64,000 bases of DNA from Apostichopus japonicus (Eukaryota; Echinodermata; Holothuroidea; Aspidochirotida; Stichopodidae). Every line of letters begins with the position of its first letter. Position 1 is the stretch's first letter. The stretch covers positions 1,424,001 to 1,488,000 of the forward strand of contig NC_092577.1 of NCBI RefSeq assembly GCF_037975245.1, given 5' to 3'. Below the pieces are notes generated by a model that saw nothing but the letters and a program-made list of their open reading frames with translations, did not search any database and had not been told where the DNA came from. Below are positions 1 to 11,905 of this stretch, in pieces. The position numbers and the translations under genes were made by a program.

Positions 1-960
1 TGTTTAGTGTAGTATTTTTGCATTAAGCCGATGAGGGCGCTGTCGGAATCCGCCTGCTGCTGGTAGTAGACCCCCTTCGATTGTCATGAAAAGTCATGAA
101 AATGATAGAATAATGCCCCCTACATTCATTTATGATGGTCATTTGCTGGCACAAAAATTATCACGGGGTTAAATTGAGCAATTAATGGGGGTTGTCATTT
201 TTGCTGTTTTCGCTCTTTAGTGTAGTATTTTTGCAACTAGCCGATGAGGGCGCTGCCGGAATCCGCCTGCTGCTGGTAGAAGACCCCCTTCTATTGTCAT
301 AAAAAGTCATGAAAACGAAAGAATAATGTCCCCTACAGATATTGAGGGTGGTCATTTGATGGCACAAAAATTATCACGGGGTTATATTGAGAATTAATGG
401 GGGTTGTCATTTTTGCTGTTTTCGCTCTTTAGTGTAGTATTTTTGCATTAAGCTGATGAGGGCGCTGTCGGAATCCGCCTGCTGCTGGTAGTAGACCCCT
501 TCGATTGTCATGAAATGTCGTGAACATGAAAGAATAGTGTCCCCTACAGATATTGAGGGTGGTCATTTGATGGCACAAAAATTATCACGGGGTTATATTG
601 AGAATTAATGGGGGTTGTCATTTTTGCTGTTTTCGCTCTTTAGTGTAGTATTTTTGCATTGAGCCGATGAGGGCGCTGCCGGAATCCGCTGCTGCTGATA
701 GTAGACCCCCTTCGATTGTCATGAAAAGTCATGAAAATGAAAGAATAATGTCCCCTACATTCATTTATGATGGTCATTTGCTGGCACAAAAATTATCACG
801 GGGTTAAATTGAGCAATTTATTGGGGTTGTCATTTTGGCTGTTTTCGCTGTTTAGTGTATAATTTTTGCAACTAGCCGATGAGGGCGCTGCCGGAATGCG
901 CGTGCTGCTGGTTATATTTAGCGAAACATTGGGGTTGTCAAATTACCTGTTTTCGCTCTG
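1..960 (+). repeat. 212-bp satellite array, left copy
   Basis: About 4.5 tandem units with a period near 212 bp. The anchor TTTAGTGTAGTATTTTTGCA recurs near 3, 215, 428 and 639, with a diverged copy near 851. Each unit also holds a conserved GATGAGGGCGCTG core and a GCACAAAAATTATCACGGGG block. The array runs off the left edge of the window. The same family recurs inverted at 54.0-56.1 kb and in this orientation at 58.1-59.3 kb. The last unit here is diverged and fades into non-repeat sequence. Confidence 0.93.
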
Positions 961-1354
961 TAGTGTAATATTTCTGCATTGCGATTTTATAAAATACCTT
1001 ATTAAATCATATTCAATCCTCATCATTTTTCAGACCATCAGTAATATCCAAGCATAAAAAATTAATGTGATGACTCACAAAAGCTCCCCAAAATCAATAA
1101 AGCAGGTTAGTTTAGGGTTATTTTCCGAAGTTTAACCTCTCAGGTCGACGTACACTAATCTAACTTTTTTAGTGATACGTCAATAACCCCGGAGTTTATT
1201 TTCCAATCTCCTACGAGCAAACAGACGAAGAATATCTAACATCAATACAAACTTCACTTGTCAATTGAGAAATTGAGCGTAAAGAATGAGGTACACTTTG
1301 CGCCTTCTTTTAATTCCTTAAAATTAACAGACTAAAAAACTTCGCCAATTTTGT
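961..1354. other. Non-coding spacer between satellite and Gypsy 3' side
   Basis: I see no gene. A 3' LTR and polypurine tract would be expected near here for the minus-strand Gypsy element, but no copy of the putative LTR at 6200-6763 is visible, so the element appears truncated. The same spacer occurs at 59311-59703, nearly unchanged. Confidence 0.6.
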
Positions 1355-2117
1355 CTATTTCCCCTGTCCCTTCGTTCTCAAAAGCATCTCACTTCGCATG
1401 GTAACGTTTTTGCTGTTAACAACATTTTCCGCATATTTCACATAATTTGCGGTCAGCCTTTGACCCAAACAGCCAACCTCCGCGACTACAGTGTTGAACT
1501 TTAGCGACGACGTTTTTTCGATATACCTTCCTTTGCTTCCTTGGAATGCTCTATTATCTGTGCACACATGTGTACAAGTTTGTAGATTCTTGTCTGACTG
1601 GCTGGTGTGACGTGACGGCCTAGTTATTGCTGGACGTAGATTTGCCATATGCTGCTTTAAGCGATCTGAATATTTGCTCGGGTCCGTCAGGGCAGGAGTA
1701 TCAATGGGTGTTACTAGTTCGCACGGTAATGTAAGTGGAGAACCAAAAACTAGTTCTGCAGCGGAGCAGTTAAGGGGGCTTTAACTGTGGCGCGGATACC
1801 TAGGAGTGCAAGGGGAAGTGCTTCTGTCCAGCTTGTAGAATCCGGCTGCGCTTTGAGCGAGGCTTTGAGCTGTCGATGAAAGCGCTCTACTAAACCGTTC
1901 GCTGTAGGATGGTATGAAGTTGTGCGAATGCGTTTCGAACCGAGCATGCGACTGAGCTCTCTGAATAGTGATGATTCAAATTGCGATCCCCTGTCTGTGG
2001 TGATTACAGATGGTACTCCAAATATTGCGACCCATCGCTGAATGAATGCCTTGGCTACTGTTTCAGCTGTGATGTCACTGATAGGTACAGCTTCCGGCCA
2101 TCGAGAGAAACGATCAA
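1355..2117 (-). pseudogene. Gypsy integrase core and C-terminal part, frameshifted
   Basis: This stretch continues the integrase of the pol ORF in other frames. Translated in pieces it shows the catalytic-core signature of a retroviral-type integrase: a DRFSRWPEA segment, TTDRGSQFES, then YHPTANGLVERFHR. Two lesions are visible. A TA dinucleotide is duplicated next to the pol stop (about 2117), and one C is lost from a C run near 1770. The last 97-residue piece (1355-1648) is a poorly conserved C-terminal tail. The same lesions occur at 59704-60466, so they predate the duplication. Confidence 0.85.
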
Positions 2118-4430
2118 CTATATAGTAAGAAGGTACGTATATCCGTTTGATGGTGGAAGTGGTCCTACAATGTCAATATGAATGTGTTCGAAACGTGCAT
2201 TAGGTGTTACAAAGGTACCTACCGGTGCCACGTTGTGGCGATGTACCTTGGCCTGCTGACACCTGATGCATGAGCGAGTCCATTTACGAACGTCTCGATT
2301 GATACCGGGCCACACGAAACGTTTAGTGATGAGATGTTGTGTTGCCCGAATGCCTGGATGAGATAAAGAATGCAGGGAGTCGAAAACTGCACGACGAAAT
2401 CTTTGTGGCACATATGGTCTGGATGTGCCTGTAGAGATGTCACAAGTGATGGTACCTTGAGATGACGGTAACGGAACTTCTTTGAATTGCAAAGTCGACG
2501 ACTGACGTAGCTTGCTGAGCTCTTCGTCGACTTCCTGTTCCGCTGATATCGCTTTAAAATCTATATTCGAAGCACTGACTGTGTTGATTGTGCTTCGAGA
2601 TAAGGCATCTGCTACAACGTTATCTTTACCTTTGATATGACGTATGTCCGTAGTAAATTGTGAGACGAAATCCAAATGACGAATTTCTCGTGGTGAGTAC
2701 CTGTCAGGACTAGTTAAGAATGAATATGTAAGTGGCTTATGATCTGATAAGACGTGAAATTGTCTACCTTCTAGGAGATGACGAAAGTAGCGAATGGCGA
2801 GATATACAGCCAATAACTCGCGACCGAATGTGCTGTAACGAGTTTCAGCTTTCTGTAGGCGCTTCGAAAAGAATGCGATTGGCTCCCAGTTACCTCCCAC
2901 TAACTGCTGAAGAACCCCACCTACAGCTACGTCCGAAGCGTCCACCGTCAGACAGAGCTGGGCGGTAGGGTGTAGATGATTGAGAAGTGTAGATTGTGCA
3001 AGTGAAGCTTTGACATTCGAAAATGCCTGTAACTGAATATCCGTCAAGTTGATAGGCATGTTCTTAAGATTAGTTCGTAAGAGATCAGTCAGAGGTTGAA
3101 TGATGATAGCACAGTTTGGAATGAACCGTCTATAGAAATTAACAAGCCCCAGAAACTCTCGTAACTTGCGGAGTGTATCAGGTGGCGGAAAGTCAGTGAC
3201 TGTTTTGACTTTGTCTGTTAATGGAGTAATGCCACTTACATCGACGTGATGTCCTAGAAAATCCAGAGATGAAACGCCGAAAATGCTCTTCGAAGGATTG
3301 ATTACTATTCCGTGTTCATGAAGGCGATCGAAGAGTTGTCGCAGATGATCGTAGTGCTCTTCATGTGAAGAACTAGCGATGAGCAGGTCATCGATGTACG
3401 CATATACGAATGGGAGGCCTCGTAATACTTGGTCGATGAAACGCTGAAATGTTTGGGCACTATTCCTGAGACCGAATGGCATTCTCACAAATTCGAACAT
3501 GCCAAATGGGGTGGTGATGGCAGTTTTGGGAACGTCATCTGGCTCGACAGGTATCTGATGATAAGCTCGTACAAGGTCAATCTTGGAGAAAATGGTTTTA
3601 CCATGGAGAGAAGATGTAAAGTCATGAATATGTGGTATGGGGTACCTATCGGGCACGGTTGAATTGTTGAGGGCCCGGTAGTCACCACATGGACGCCAGT
3701 CTCCAGACTTCTTGGGAACCACGTGGAGCGGTGAAGACCAACAGCTCTCCGATGGCCTGACGATTCCTAGCTGGATCATGTGTTCGAATTCGTCTTTCGC
3801 AATCCGATATTTGTCCGACACTAATCTACGAGGCCGTGCAAACACAGGGGTACCCTTTGTAATAATGTGATGGGTAATGTTATGCTTGATTGCCGTTTCC
3901 TTGTAGCATGGTCTGGTGATGTCCGGATATGTGTCGAGTAACGCGTGATACTGCGATTGTAGATTGGAGATACGATAAGACGGACTCGGCGACGCGTCTG
4001 TTGAAGTGCGCACGTTTACGCTGAGCGATATTTCGAGATCGATTAGCTTGCGATGTTTGACGTCCACGGCTAATGAAAAGTGAGCGAGGAAATCAGCACC
4101 CAGTAATGGCGATGCTACATCGGCTAGTATGAAGACCCAGCGATAAACGCGTCGTAGACCAATGTCGAGTGTAAATGACCTCTCACCAAAGGCAGAGATG
4201 GGTGTCTGGTTTGCGGCATTTAAGGTAAACAATGGCTGTTTCCCTTTTTCCACTTTTGTCGCAGGAAAGACGCTCACCTCAGCTCCGGTGTCAATTAAAA
4301 ATCTGGAACCTGTCCGGCGGTCAGTGATATAAAATAAACGACTGCTGGATGATGCGCCGTGACGATTCGTCGTTCCTAATCGCTGGCTGTTGAGTTTGGG
4401 GACTTGTTTTGGTTGCCGGATGTCTGAAAG
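2118..4430 (-). CDS. Gypsy pol: protease, reverse transcriptase, RNase H, integrase N-terminus
   Basis: The frame opens just after a stop at 4431-4433 and overlaps the end of gag by about 55 nt in the -1 frame, so expression probably needs a -1 ribosomal frameshift, as is common in this family. The order is a retropepsin motif (DTGAEV near 4290), then the reverse transcriptase with a YIDD active site about residue 300 after the first Met. RNase H begins near VDASD and ends near VADALSR. The integrase zinc-binding region follows, with H-x3-H and CIRC, and the start of the core (HIDIVGPLP). It stops at TAG beside a duplicated TA. Reverse transcriptase and RNase H look intact; integrase does not. 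The ORF at 60467-62779 differs at about eight residues. Confidence 0.93.
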   Translation of the reverse strand, partial: LSDIRQPKQVPKLNSQRLGTTNRHGASSSSRLFYITDRRTGSRFLIDTGAEVSVFPATKVEKGKQPLFTLNAANQTPISAFGERSFTLDIGLRRVYRWVFILADVASPLLGADFLAHFSLAVDVKHRKLIDLEISLSVNVRTSTDASPSPSYRISNLQSQYHALLDTYPDITRPCYKETAIKHNITHHIITKGTPVFARPRRLVSDKYRIAKDEFEHMIQLGIVRPSESCWSSPLHVVPKKSGDWRPCGDYRALNNSTVPDRYPIPHIHDFTSSLHGKTIFSKIDLVRAYHQIPVEPDDVPKTAITTPFGMFEFVRMPFGLRNSAQTFQRFIDQVLRGLPFVYAYIDDLLIASSSHEEHYDHLRQLFDRLHEHGIVINPSKSIFGVSSLDFLGHHVDVSGITPLTDKVKTVTDFPPPDTLRKLREFLGLVNFYRRFIPNCAIIIQPLTDLLRTNLKNMPINLTDIQLQAFSNVKASLAQSTLLNHLHPTAQLCLTVDASDVAVGGVLQQLVGGNWEPIAFFSKRLQKAETRYSTFGRELLAVYLAIRYFRHLLEGRQFHVLSDHKPLTYSFLTSPDRYSPREIRHLDFVSQFTTDIRHIKGKDNVVADALSRSTINTVSASNIDFKAISAEQEVDEELSKLRQSSTLQFKEVPLPSSQGTITCDISTGTSRPYVPQRFRRAVFDSLHSLSHPGIRATQHLITKRFVWPGINRDVRKWTRSCIRCQQAKVHRHNVAPVGTFVTPNARFEHIHIDIVGPLPPSNGYTYLLTI

Positions 4431-5245
4431 TTACATGGTGGTGTACATTTCTCCGCTGCAGCACCATATTGCCAGTGGTACCAACACTGAGATCCAGCAT
4501 GGGAACGCTCAGAAGACGGAGACCTTGTTCGTCGTTGGGATGACTTACCATCCCTCGGTTTAGACCGGCTCCTATTGGTTCGGTTACCTTGCTGTCTACC
4601 TAGGGCCTCGACTTTCAGTGTGAGAGCTGCGACCATTTCCCTCAATTCTGCCATCTCTGTAGAAGGTGCATTGACAGAATTAACCGTAGGGGTAGGTGCA
4701 ATGGCCGAGACCTGATGGACAGACGAGGTTACTTCCATGATTTTGTCTGCAATGACTGCAAGTTGCTCAACGTCGATTGTCTCGCTACTGGTTGCTAGAA
4801 TAAGCTGCACATTAGTCGGTAGTCGCTGTAAGAACAGCTGGCGGAGGAAATTGTCATCTAATTTGCTATCCCCGAGAAGCTGGCGTATGCGCCGTAATAG
4901 TTGTGACGGTTTGCGATCGCCGAGTTCCTCTGATATGAGTAGTTGATGTAGCCGCCTTTGTTCCGACGCACTTGTTCGCTTAATTAGCTCGGACTTCAAT
5001 GTAGAATACGGTTGTTTGGCGGGCGTGTGCAACAATAAATCCCTAACTTCCTGTGCTATCTCGGGCTGAAGGGAAGCGACAACGTATGCGTATTGCGTCT
5101 GCTCTGACGTAATGCCACGCGTGGTAAACTGCGCTTCGACCTGTGCGAACCAAATGGTCGGATCGTTCGGCCAAAAGGGAGGTAGTTTCAAACTAACTGC
5201 AGCGAGTCTTGACTGGGTTTCCATTTTTTTCTCTGGATCGGTCAT
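4376..5245 (-). CDS. Gypsy gag polyprotein (289 aa)
   Basis: This is the structural capsid/nucleocapsid protein that packages element RNA. The N-terminal two thirds look like a Ty3/Gypsy capsid, with [19 protein letters not shown] and a later leucine-rich helix region. A Lys/Arg/Ser-rich stretch (about residues 220-250) precedes a Cys/His knuckle at C254, H257, C267, C271 (C-x2-H-x9-C-x3-C), a pattern I associate with Mag-type elements. The start at 5245 is the only good Met before the conserved region and lies 61 nt after the SGNH ORF. This copy is intact. The copy at 62725-63592 has a nonsense change and a 2-nt deletion. Confidence 0.9.
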   Translation of the reverse strand: MTDPEKKMETQSRLAAVSLKLPPFWPNDPTIWFAQVEAQFTTRGITSEQTQYAYVVASLQPEIAQEVRDLLLHTPAKQPYSTLKSELIKRTSASEQRRLHQLLISEELGDRKPSQLLRRIRQLLGDSKLDDNFLRQLFLQRLPTNVQLILATSSETIDVEQLAVIADKIMEVTSSVHQVSAIAPTPTVNSVNAPSTEMAELREMVAALTLKVEALGRQQGNRTNRSRSKPRDGKSSQRRTRSPSSERSHAGSQCWYHWQYGAAAEKCTPPCNFQTSGNQNKSPNSTASD

Positions 5246-5306
5246 GATGACATAAACAATTTAGTTACATGAAATTTTTATAGAATATCGTTAAGGATAT
5301 ACACGC

Positions 5307-6029
5307 TTAATTTAACTCTTGAAGTGCTTGTAATTCCTTGCTGAACGATTTGACCAGCTCTATATGCCACTTACGCTTGATCGATGAAATCGCGTGTAGA
5401 CCGTCATATAAGTGTGTGAAATTGTTTCGAATTCTACGCAGTGGACGACCGGAGCGAGATCGGCGTTTGTCGGCTTTGCGGATAGATGTGTGCCAAGACA
5501 AATTCCAAGGCTGAATGATGTTCGGTGCGTTACGATTGTACTCCTTAATTTGCCGATTGATGGCGTCAATTGTTATATTGTGCTGATGTTGGAATGTAGA
5601 TAGTTCGGCTGCCGTGAAAATGGGCGATCGTAAGTTCCTATACTGTTGGAATTTCAAGAACGACGCAGGTGGAATAGTGGCGAATGATACGATAGACTTG
5701 GGGTGTGTGGCGAGTACGCTATGTTTGAAACGTTCTAACTCGTTGAAAAGCTCATGCGATGTTACGCGAGATGGTTTGAGGACGCGCTTTCCCCTGGAGT
5801 CCCGACTAGAAAATTCTGTGAGATTGTTGATGCCTGCAGCTACTTTAACTATTACCCAACTATCACTGATATAATATCGGAGCCTGGATAGTGTCGGTGA
5901 TAATAAATCTTGGACTGTAGCTCCCCGTTTAATAATATAGTCTATGTTTATGTCGTAACTCGCTGGTAATGAATAACGCTCGAATGAATATGAACGAGAA
6001 TCCGCCACGAATAGAAAATGAATGTTCAT
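5307..6029 (-). CDS. SGNH/GDSL hydrolase-like ORF upstream of gag (240 aa)
   Basis: This ORF sits between the PBS and gag on the same strand. Its fold signature looks like an SGNH hydrolase. Block I is VADSRS with candidate nucleophile S11. Block II is a Gly in RGATVQD (G36). Block III is GINN (66-69), in place of the usual GxND. Block V is DGLH (D209, H212). The order and spacing fit an esterase/lipase-like enzyme of about 200-240 residues. I see no signal peptide. SGNH-type domains are known in CR1-like ORF1 and in tyrosine-recombinase retrotransposons; finding one 5' of gag in a Gypsy element is unexpected. Activity is inferred from motifs only. Its partial second copy (63654-64000) is open as far as the window shows. 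Confidence 0.72.
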   Translation of the reverse strand: MNIHFLFVADSRSYSFERYSLPASYDINIDYIIKRGATVQDLLSPTLSRLRYYISDSWVIVKVAAGINNLTEFSSRDSRGKRVLKPSRVTSHELFNELERFKHSVLATHPKSIVSFATIPPASFLKFQQYRNLRSPIFTAAELSTFQHQHNITIDAINRQIKEYNRNAPNIIQPWNLSWHTSIRKADKRRSRSGRPLRRIRNNFTHLYDGLHAISSIKRKWHIELVKSFSKELQALQELN

Positions 6030-6169
6030 GCCGGGTTTGACCGATATTCTAAGCGAGTGTATAAGCTAGTAAATTATGAAATGTCATGTGACTACACAAA
6101 CTGTACTGGCTGAACTGTTCGTTTACACACAGTCAATATCCTGATAAACTCACAAGGAAGAATTAAACT

Positions 6170-6187
6170 ATCACGTCGGGGTCACCA
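6170..6187 (-). other. Gypsy primer-binding site
   Basis: Minus strand reads TGGTGACCCCGACGTGAT. It begins with TGG, complementary to the CCA end of a tRNA, and lies just inside the putative 5' LTR. This form is common in Mag-type Gypsy elements. I do not assign the tRNA. Confidence 0.75.
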
Positions 6188-6199
6188 ATTTAGAGGTCT

Positions 6200-6763
6200 T
6201 GTAAATAATAATAATAAATACTACTAACCTCTAATAATAGTTCTGTCTAGTCTAACCCTCCTTGCGTCGGTCCAGGGAACTTGAACTGTCAGTTCCAGGA
6301 TAGATCCGTATATATGAAAATCCTTATAAATGAATCAATGTATCACTGTATCCGCTAGAAATTGGTGGGTTGCATTGCTACATCCCACACATAAAATGTC
6401 CGGTGGATTCCCGAAAAATATACGAAAAATATATGAAGTATCGGCCTTTTTAGCCAGCTATCGCTGTAGTGTAGGCAATGGTATATACTGTAGTTATAAA
6501 GTAATATTACGGCTTAGGGAACAACCTTCGCTGACCGATTCCATGAACGAAGTGACTGATAAAAAATATGTCGCTCTACACTTGAACTTATGACCCCAAA
6601 ACTTTCTCTCGTTGGACACTGGTCTTCTTTGTTCAAGTTTACTATAAATGGGAGTGGAGATAAGCAAGAAAGTTGGGCGACAGAATGTCTATAAACAAAA
6701 TAAGTAGGCTGTTCCACTTTGCGAGAGGGAATATATAGGCTCGCTTGCAGTGCGGTCACTACA
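6200..6763 (-). repeat. Putative 5' LTR of Gypsy copy 1
   Basis: The segment is bounded by TGT...ACA on both strands and abuts the PBS across 12 nt. It ends close to the point (about 6779) where sequence matching the upstream flank of zinc-finger gene D begins. A TATA-like run (GTATATATG) lies near 6306-6314. The partner 3' LTR is not in the window, so the edges are inferred and could be off by tens of bases. Confidence 0.45.
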
Positions 6764-6778
6764 GTACCAAAGTAACCA

Positions 6779-6935
6779 AACTGATATTTCTCTGAAGCAG
6801 TTCGAGAATCGTGTTAGTGCCTTCGTGAAAGATTTGCACCAAGACGGATCGGACACGAGAACTAACGGCGTAAGAAGGTAATGGTACTTCAGGCCTACGA
6901 AATAGTGCTAATAATATTTATTTAACTCGATGCCT
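6779..6935. repeat. Remnant of zinc-finger upstream flank
   Basis: About 6780-6910 matches 39825-39955 upstream of gene D, including the shared stretch CTTCAGGCCTACGAAATAGT. It marks the edge of an ancestral gene unit into which the Gypsy element inserted. Confidence 0.75.
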
Positions 6936-8620
6936 AGTTTCGAATGAGATGTAACAGAAGTGTAAGACACCACCATCCATCCCAGAAAATACACACAAAG
7001 CTTGCTACCGTCGGTAATTAGACACTAGTGTACAATCAATCATGCAGCTATGGTCAACACCCACAACACAGTGTACATAGCAGCCATAGACATCTCAGAT
7101 CCAGATAACAGAGTATAGGGTAATGTATCACGTTTCAATACTGTCTGCAGTTTGTAGCGACAGTAAAGAAAAGAAAAACGTCACTTGCAAGCAATGGAAA
7201 GTTAACTTTTTCAAAGGGACGCACACGGTTTGGGGCGAGTCTTCAGTGCCTTTAATGTACCAGCAACCATAGAGGTAAAACCTTCATGCAACAACTAACT
7301 ATGTACTCCAAGTTTGGATTTAATCTGATTGAACGAGATGGTCTCAAAAGATGAAGGCCTACATGAACCAGTTATTAATCACAAGTTTGGGTAACATCCG
7401 ACTTAAGGTTGTGGAGTTATTGCACTATAAAGAAAATATGAGCCCAAACATATTGGACCCCACAAATTCTTGCCCAAAGCGTATGTCCCAGAATACATTT
7501 GAGGTGAAAATAGCATTTGGGCCCACCCAGCCCAAAAATGGGCCCAGAAGTTTTTGAGTCCAGATGGTCTAAACGAAGATTCTTTTACAATACCGCTTAC
7601 GATTGGAATGTGAAAATTATAACGTTTGACCTCATAACCTCATTAAAATTTATAAGGTCAGTGTCCAAGAATGAAAGGCACACCTTCCCACTATGAAACA
7701 TCAACATAGCAAATATGAGATATATCCATCACTCCGTTGTTGAGTTATTGCAGACCCACACAAGTGTCACAGACACACACAAACACCAACCTGACTGCAT
7801 AGGTGCCACTGTATGGGGATTGGGGAGGTGAGATAGGGAGAGGGAAGCAAGCAAAATGTTTAGGGGAAGCCATTTGGGAGGTGGGGAGAATGCACATCAC
7901 TGGCAAATTTAGGGGACTAATCCCACCCCAGCCCATATACAGTAGGAGTTCCAAATTTCCCTGGACTGAGTTGCATGACTGAGGTGTATGAACCTCAATT
8001 AATGAATTGGTTGTTGTCAGATAAGAATGTTACAAGTAAGGGGAAGTTTCTAGCTAACTTCACAATGCTCACATTGGGCAGTTGAAAATAGTTAATGCAA
8101 GACTAATGAGGCCAAATGGAGTTGTTTTGTTATGCAAGTTGAAATTATAAATTAGCTCCATAGTATCGTTCCAAATGCAAGGTTGTGCTAACAAATACAT
8201 TTGAATTCTGGAATTGTCCACCACTGAACATTTTAGCTCCAACATAGGTGGGGCTTGTGGCATACAATTGTACTACCCCCTCACTCACCCACCCCCAGGC
8301 TTTGCCTACCCTTTTCAGCATACCCCGGCATATTACAGATTGTTTAAATCTCTGGTACATCTTTGTGCTATTACCTTAGTTTACTTTGCAACATGAACTT
8401 GAAGGATTTTGGTAGGCCCAGAGTTGATAAACAGCCAACTAGTGGTGTTTGCATGCTATCAAGCAGAAGCAGCAGTTGGAGGTGGGTGGTTCAGTAAGGA
8501 TCAGTAACCTGAAACATTGATTTATACCTAGGCACAGATCCAGGTAATGTGAGGTGTACTCCTCCTTTTCACTGCATTCCTTTTTCACACTCACTCAAAA
8601 ATACAAGTTAGGCATTGACA
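6936..8620. repeat. Duplicated downstream flank of zinc-finger gene A
   Basis: This closely matches 47066-48720 downstream of gene B, offset about 40.1 kb with small indels. It contains a CA-rich block (7753-7795) followed by CAACCTGACTGCAT; that CA-block family also occurs near 27.65, 36.1 and 47.9 kb. A diverged version of part of this flank lies downstream of gene D (33490-33700), so it belongs to the ancestral gene unit. I see no coding potential. Confidence 0.85.
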
Positions 8621-8699
8621 GGTATGTGTGTGTCCAGTAGATCAAATTTATAGTATCAATATACCCCAGAATGCATCATTGGAACACGTAACAGTTAGA

Positions 8700-9266
<567 letters not shown>

Positions 9267-10599
9267 TTATGGCTTCTCCCCTGTATGTGTTCTTTCATGT
9301 ATCCTCAATGTTCCAGATTCAGCAAACATTTTCTTACAGTAGTTACACTGATAAGGCTTCTCTCCTGTGTGCGTTCTTTCATGGCTCTTCAAATTAGAAG
9401 AGCGGGCAAACGTTTTGTCACAGTAGTTACACTGAAATGGCTTCTCTCCTGTATGTGTTCTTTCATGGCTCTTCAAACTAGAGGATTGGGCAAACTGTTT
9501 GTCACAATAATTGCACTGATATGGCTTCTCTCCTGTGTGTGTTCTTTCATGTATCCTCAGTTTTCCAGATTCAGCAAACATGTTCTTACAGTATTTACAC
9601 TGATAAGGCTTCTCTCCTGTGTGCCGTCTTTCATGGCTCTTCAAACTAGAAACTTGAGTAAGCGTTTTGTCACAGTATTTACACTGGTAAAACTTCTCTC
9701 CTGTATGTGTTCTTTCATGGCTCTTCAAATTAGCCGCACAGGCTGACTTTTTGTCACAGTATTTACACTGATATGGCTTCTCTCCTGTATGTGTTCTTTC
9801 ATGTCTTCTCATTTCTCCAGAATCTGCAAACATTTTTTTACAATAGTTACACTGATAAGGCTTCTCTCCTGTATGTTTTCTTTCATGAACCTTTAAATTA
9901 GAAACATGGGCAAAACTTTTGTCACAGTATTTACACTGATAAGGTTTCTCTCCTGTGTGTGTTCTTTCATGCTTCCTCATATGTCCAGATTCAGCAAACT
10001 TTTTGTCACAGTAGTTACACTGATAAGGTTTCTCTCCTGTATGTGTTTTTTCATGGCTCTTCAATCTAGCAACTAGGCCAAACTTTTTGTCGCAGTAGTT
10101 ACACTGATAAGGCTTCTCTCCTGTACATGTGTTCTTTCATGTACCCTCATTTGTCCAGAATAAGCAAACATTTTCTTACAGTGACTACACTGATAAGGTT
10201 TCTCTCCTGTATGTGTTCTTACATGCCTCTTCAATCTTGAAGCTAGGGCATACTTTTTTTCACAGTAGTTACACTGATAGGACCTCTCTCCTGCATGTGT
10301 TCTTTCATGTTTTTCCACATTTTCAGTGTGTGTAAACAGCTTGCTGCCATCAATACCGTTGTCAGGATTCTCTCCTCTAGGAAGTGCACAATTCTCTGTC
10401 TGTTTTGGTTTCCCTATTATTTGTTTAGTATCGCCAGAGGATGTTTCCCCATCATTGGCCTCATCCTCCAGGCTGAGTAACAGATGACATGAGTAGCTAT
10501 CAACTGGTTCCACAGACTCCATTTCTTCCTTTCTAGCATCCTGTTGATGTCCTTGGTGATTTGAGTGAGCAATGTGTCCAGAGAACAGTTCTTGCGATA
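9267..10599 (-). pseudogene. C2H2 zinc-finger gene A, exon 2 (frameshifted)
   Basis: This is a sequence-specific nucleic-acid-binding protein family, presumably nuclear. The exon begins after a splice acceptor (AAATTTTCAG, cut at 10600/10599), shared with genes B, C and D. A leader of about 110 residues, with no known domain, precedes the fingers. After two complete fingers a 2-nt insertion near 10125, absent from gene B, breaks the frame. Nine more fingers follow in the second frame (10064-9267). The array then ends where a Tyr codon of the KPYQC linker has become TAA. Compared with gene B the finger order skips from the seventh to the twenty-third finger, consistent with unequal exchange. 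Probably a recent pseudogene, or a short two-finger protein. Confidence 0.88.
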
Positions 10600-11849
10600 C
10601 TGAAAATTTAAGCAAAACACGAAACACAAAATTATGACAACAGAAACCAACTGTTTTAGTAATTCTTCTTTTCATAAATGAGAATATTTCATTTATTACT
10701 ACAGACAAGATTTGCTTTCAGCAAGGTCTTGCTATTTTTAAGTGATCAGGGAGGTTCTTGCAATGAAGTGAAATTGTCAACAAGGTTATTGAGATGGGCT
10801 TTTCAATTAGCAGAGTGCAATATTTTTCACTTCATAGTTCCACATTGTCACCAGACTACCAGAGAATCCTAACAAAAATGGAACAAATCCAACCAATATA
10901 TCCCATCCTACTTCCACACTCCATAAAGAGAGTAAGGGTTACACAATACGTTTACAGGAATAGTGGAGTCTTGAGGGCCTTTTTGGGTGTTTGTTGCCTT
11001 GGTTTCCAGGATGATGTTCAAATGCTTGAGTCTAGAACACCTTAGGATTTTTTCCCTAGATGTAAATTGCGAATTGATGTCAAAAAGAAAACTTGGAGGG
11101 TAAGTGCTTATTAAACAATTCAAAGAGTTGTTTTCCATGTAAAATACTGCCCTTGAAATTTAGATGATCCGAGATCCGTAAAGTCAAATTTTACAAAAGT
11201 TCAACGCTTGTTAAGTTTTATCATATATTGAAGCGGTGTGTAAAACTATTGAATATGTAGCCTATTTATAGATTCAAGTCGATTCCAAGGAAAGTTTGTT
11301 AAAGGTGTGGTCATTTCTGTGAACATTTTTCATCTGGAGACATTACGTGGAATCCAGTGACTGCACAGTCCCTGGAAAACAAAGATACGATACTGTATCT
11401 GGTCATGTTTTCTTATGTAAGCATGGCCGATTACGGTAAATGTAGAGTTCGGAAGGATACAAAATTATACTATGTACAACACTGTGAACTCTGCGTAACA
11501 TATATTTAATCAAAAGTACTACTGTATGTACAACACTGGATTCGTGCGTAACATACATTTAATCAAAAGTACTTTGTACAACACTGGATTCATGCGTAAC
11601 ATATATTTAATCAAACATAGTTACTGTATCTAACACCTCTTGGCCAACTCAACCAGCCTTCTCTACAAGCGAGCCAGGGCTCGCCGACTGCTAACATGCA
11701 TCAGTGAACATAAAGATTAAACTATTGTTACAAAAATAAATCATCATTCCTTTATCGTCTTAGCAGTTCAGATATGTAAATGAGGGATAAAGGTTAAGGG
11801 TGAGAGTTAACTTTACAATTGAATACAGTCGTTTGTTATTATTTCATTA
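10600..11849 (-). other. Intron of gene A, B-like part
   Basis: Non-coding and collinear with gene B intron sequence 51704-52980. Several 5-bp differences of the TA/TACTGTA type separate the two copies. Homology to B stops at 11849, exactly where the LINE tail begins. Confidence 0.8.
11470..11618. repeat. 48-bp tandem repeat, three units
   Basis: Units share TGTACAACACTG and CGTAACATA followed by TTTAATCAAA. The same three-unit array occurs in the gene B intron at about 52595-52740. The first A unit carries an extra 5 bp that makes TACTGTA at 11520-11526. Confidence 0.8.
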
Positions 11850-11905
11850 GTTTAGTTTAGTAGAAAAAAGGATCAGGAGGGACACTTAAGTGCCCATCAA
11901 GGACC

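Larger units (their letters stand above)
1355..6763 (-). mobile_element. Ty3/Gypsy (Mag-like) retrotransposon, copy 1
   Basis: In minus-strand order: putative LTR, primer-binding site, an SGNH-like ORF, gag, pol (protease, reverse transcriptase, RNase H, integrase) and a broken integrase end. The gag Cys/His knuckle and the PBS starting TGGTGACCCC resemble Mag-type Gypsy elements as I know them. The element is defective: integrase is frameshifted and no 3' LTR is visible. A near-identical copy starts at 59704 with the same satellite flank. Both copies carry the same lesions, so they were copied as DNA rather than inserted independently. Confidence 0.9.
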
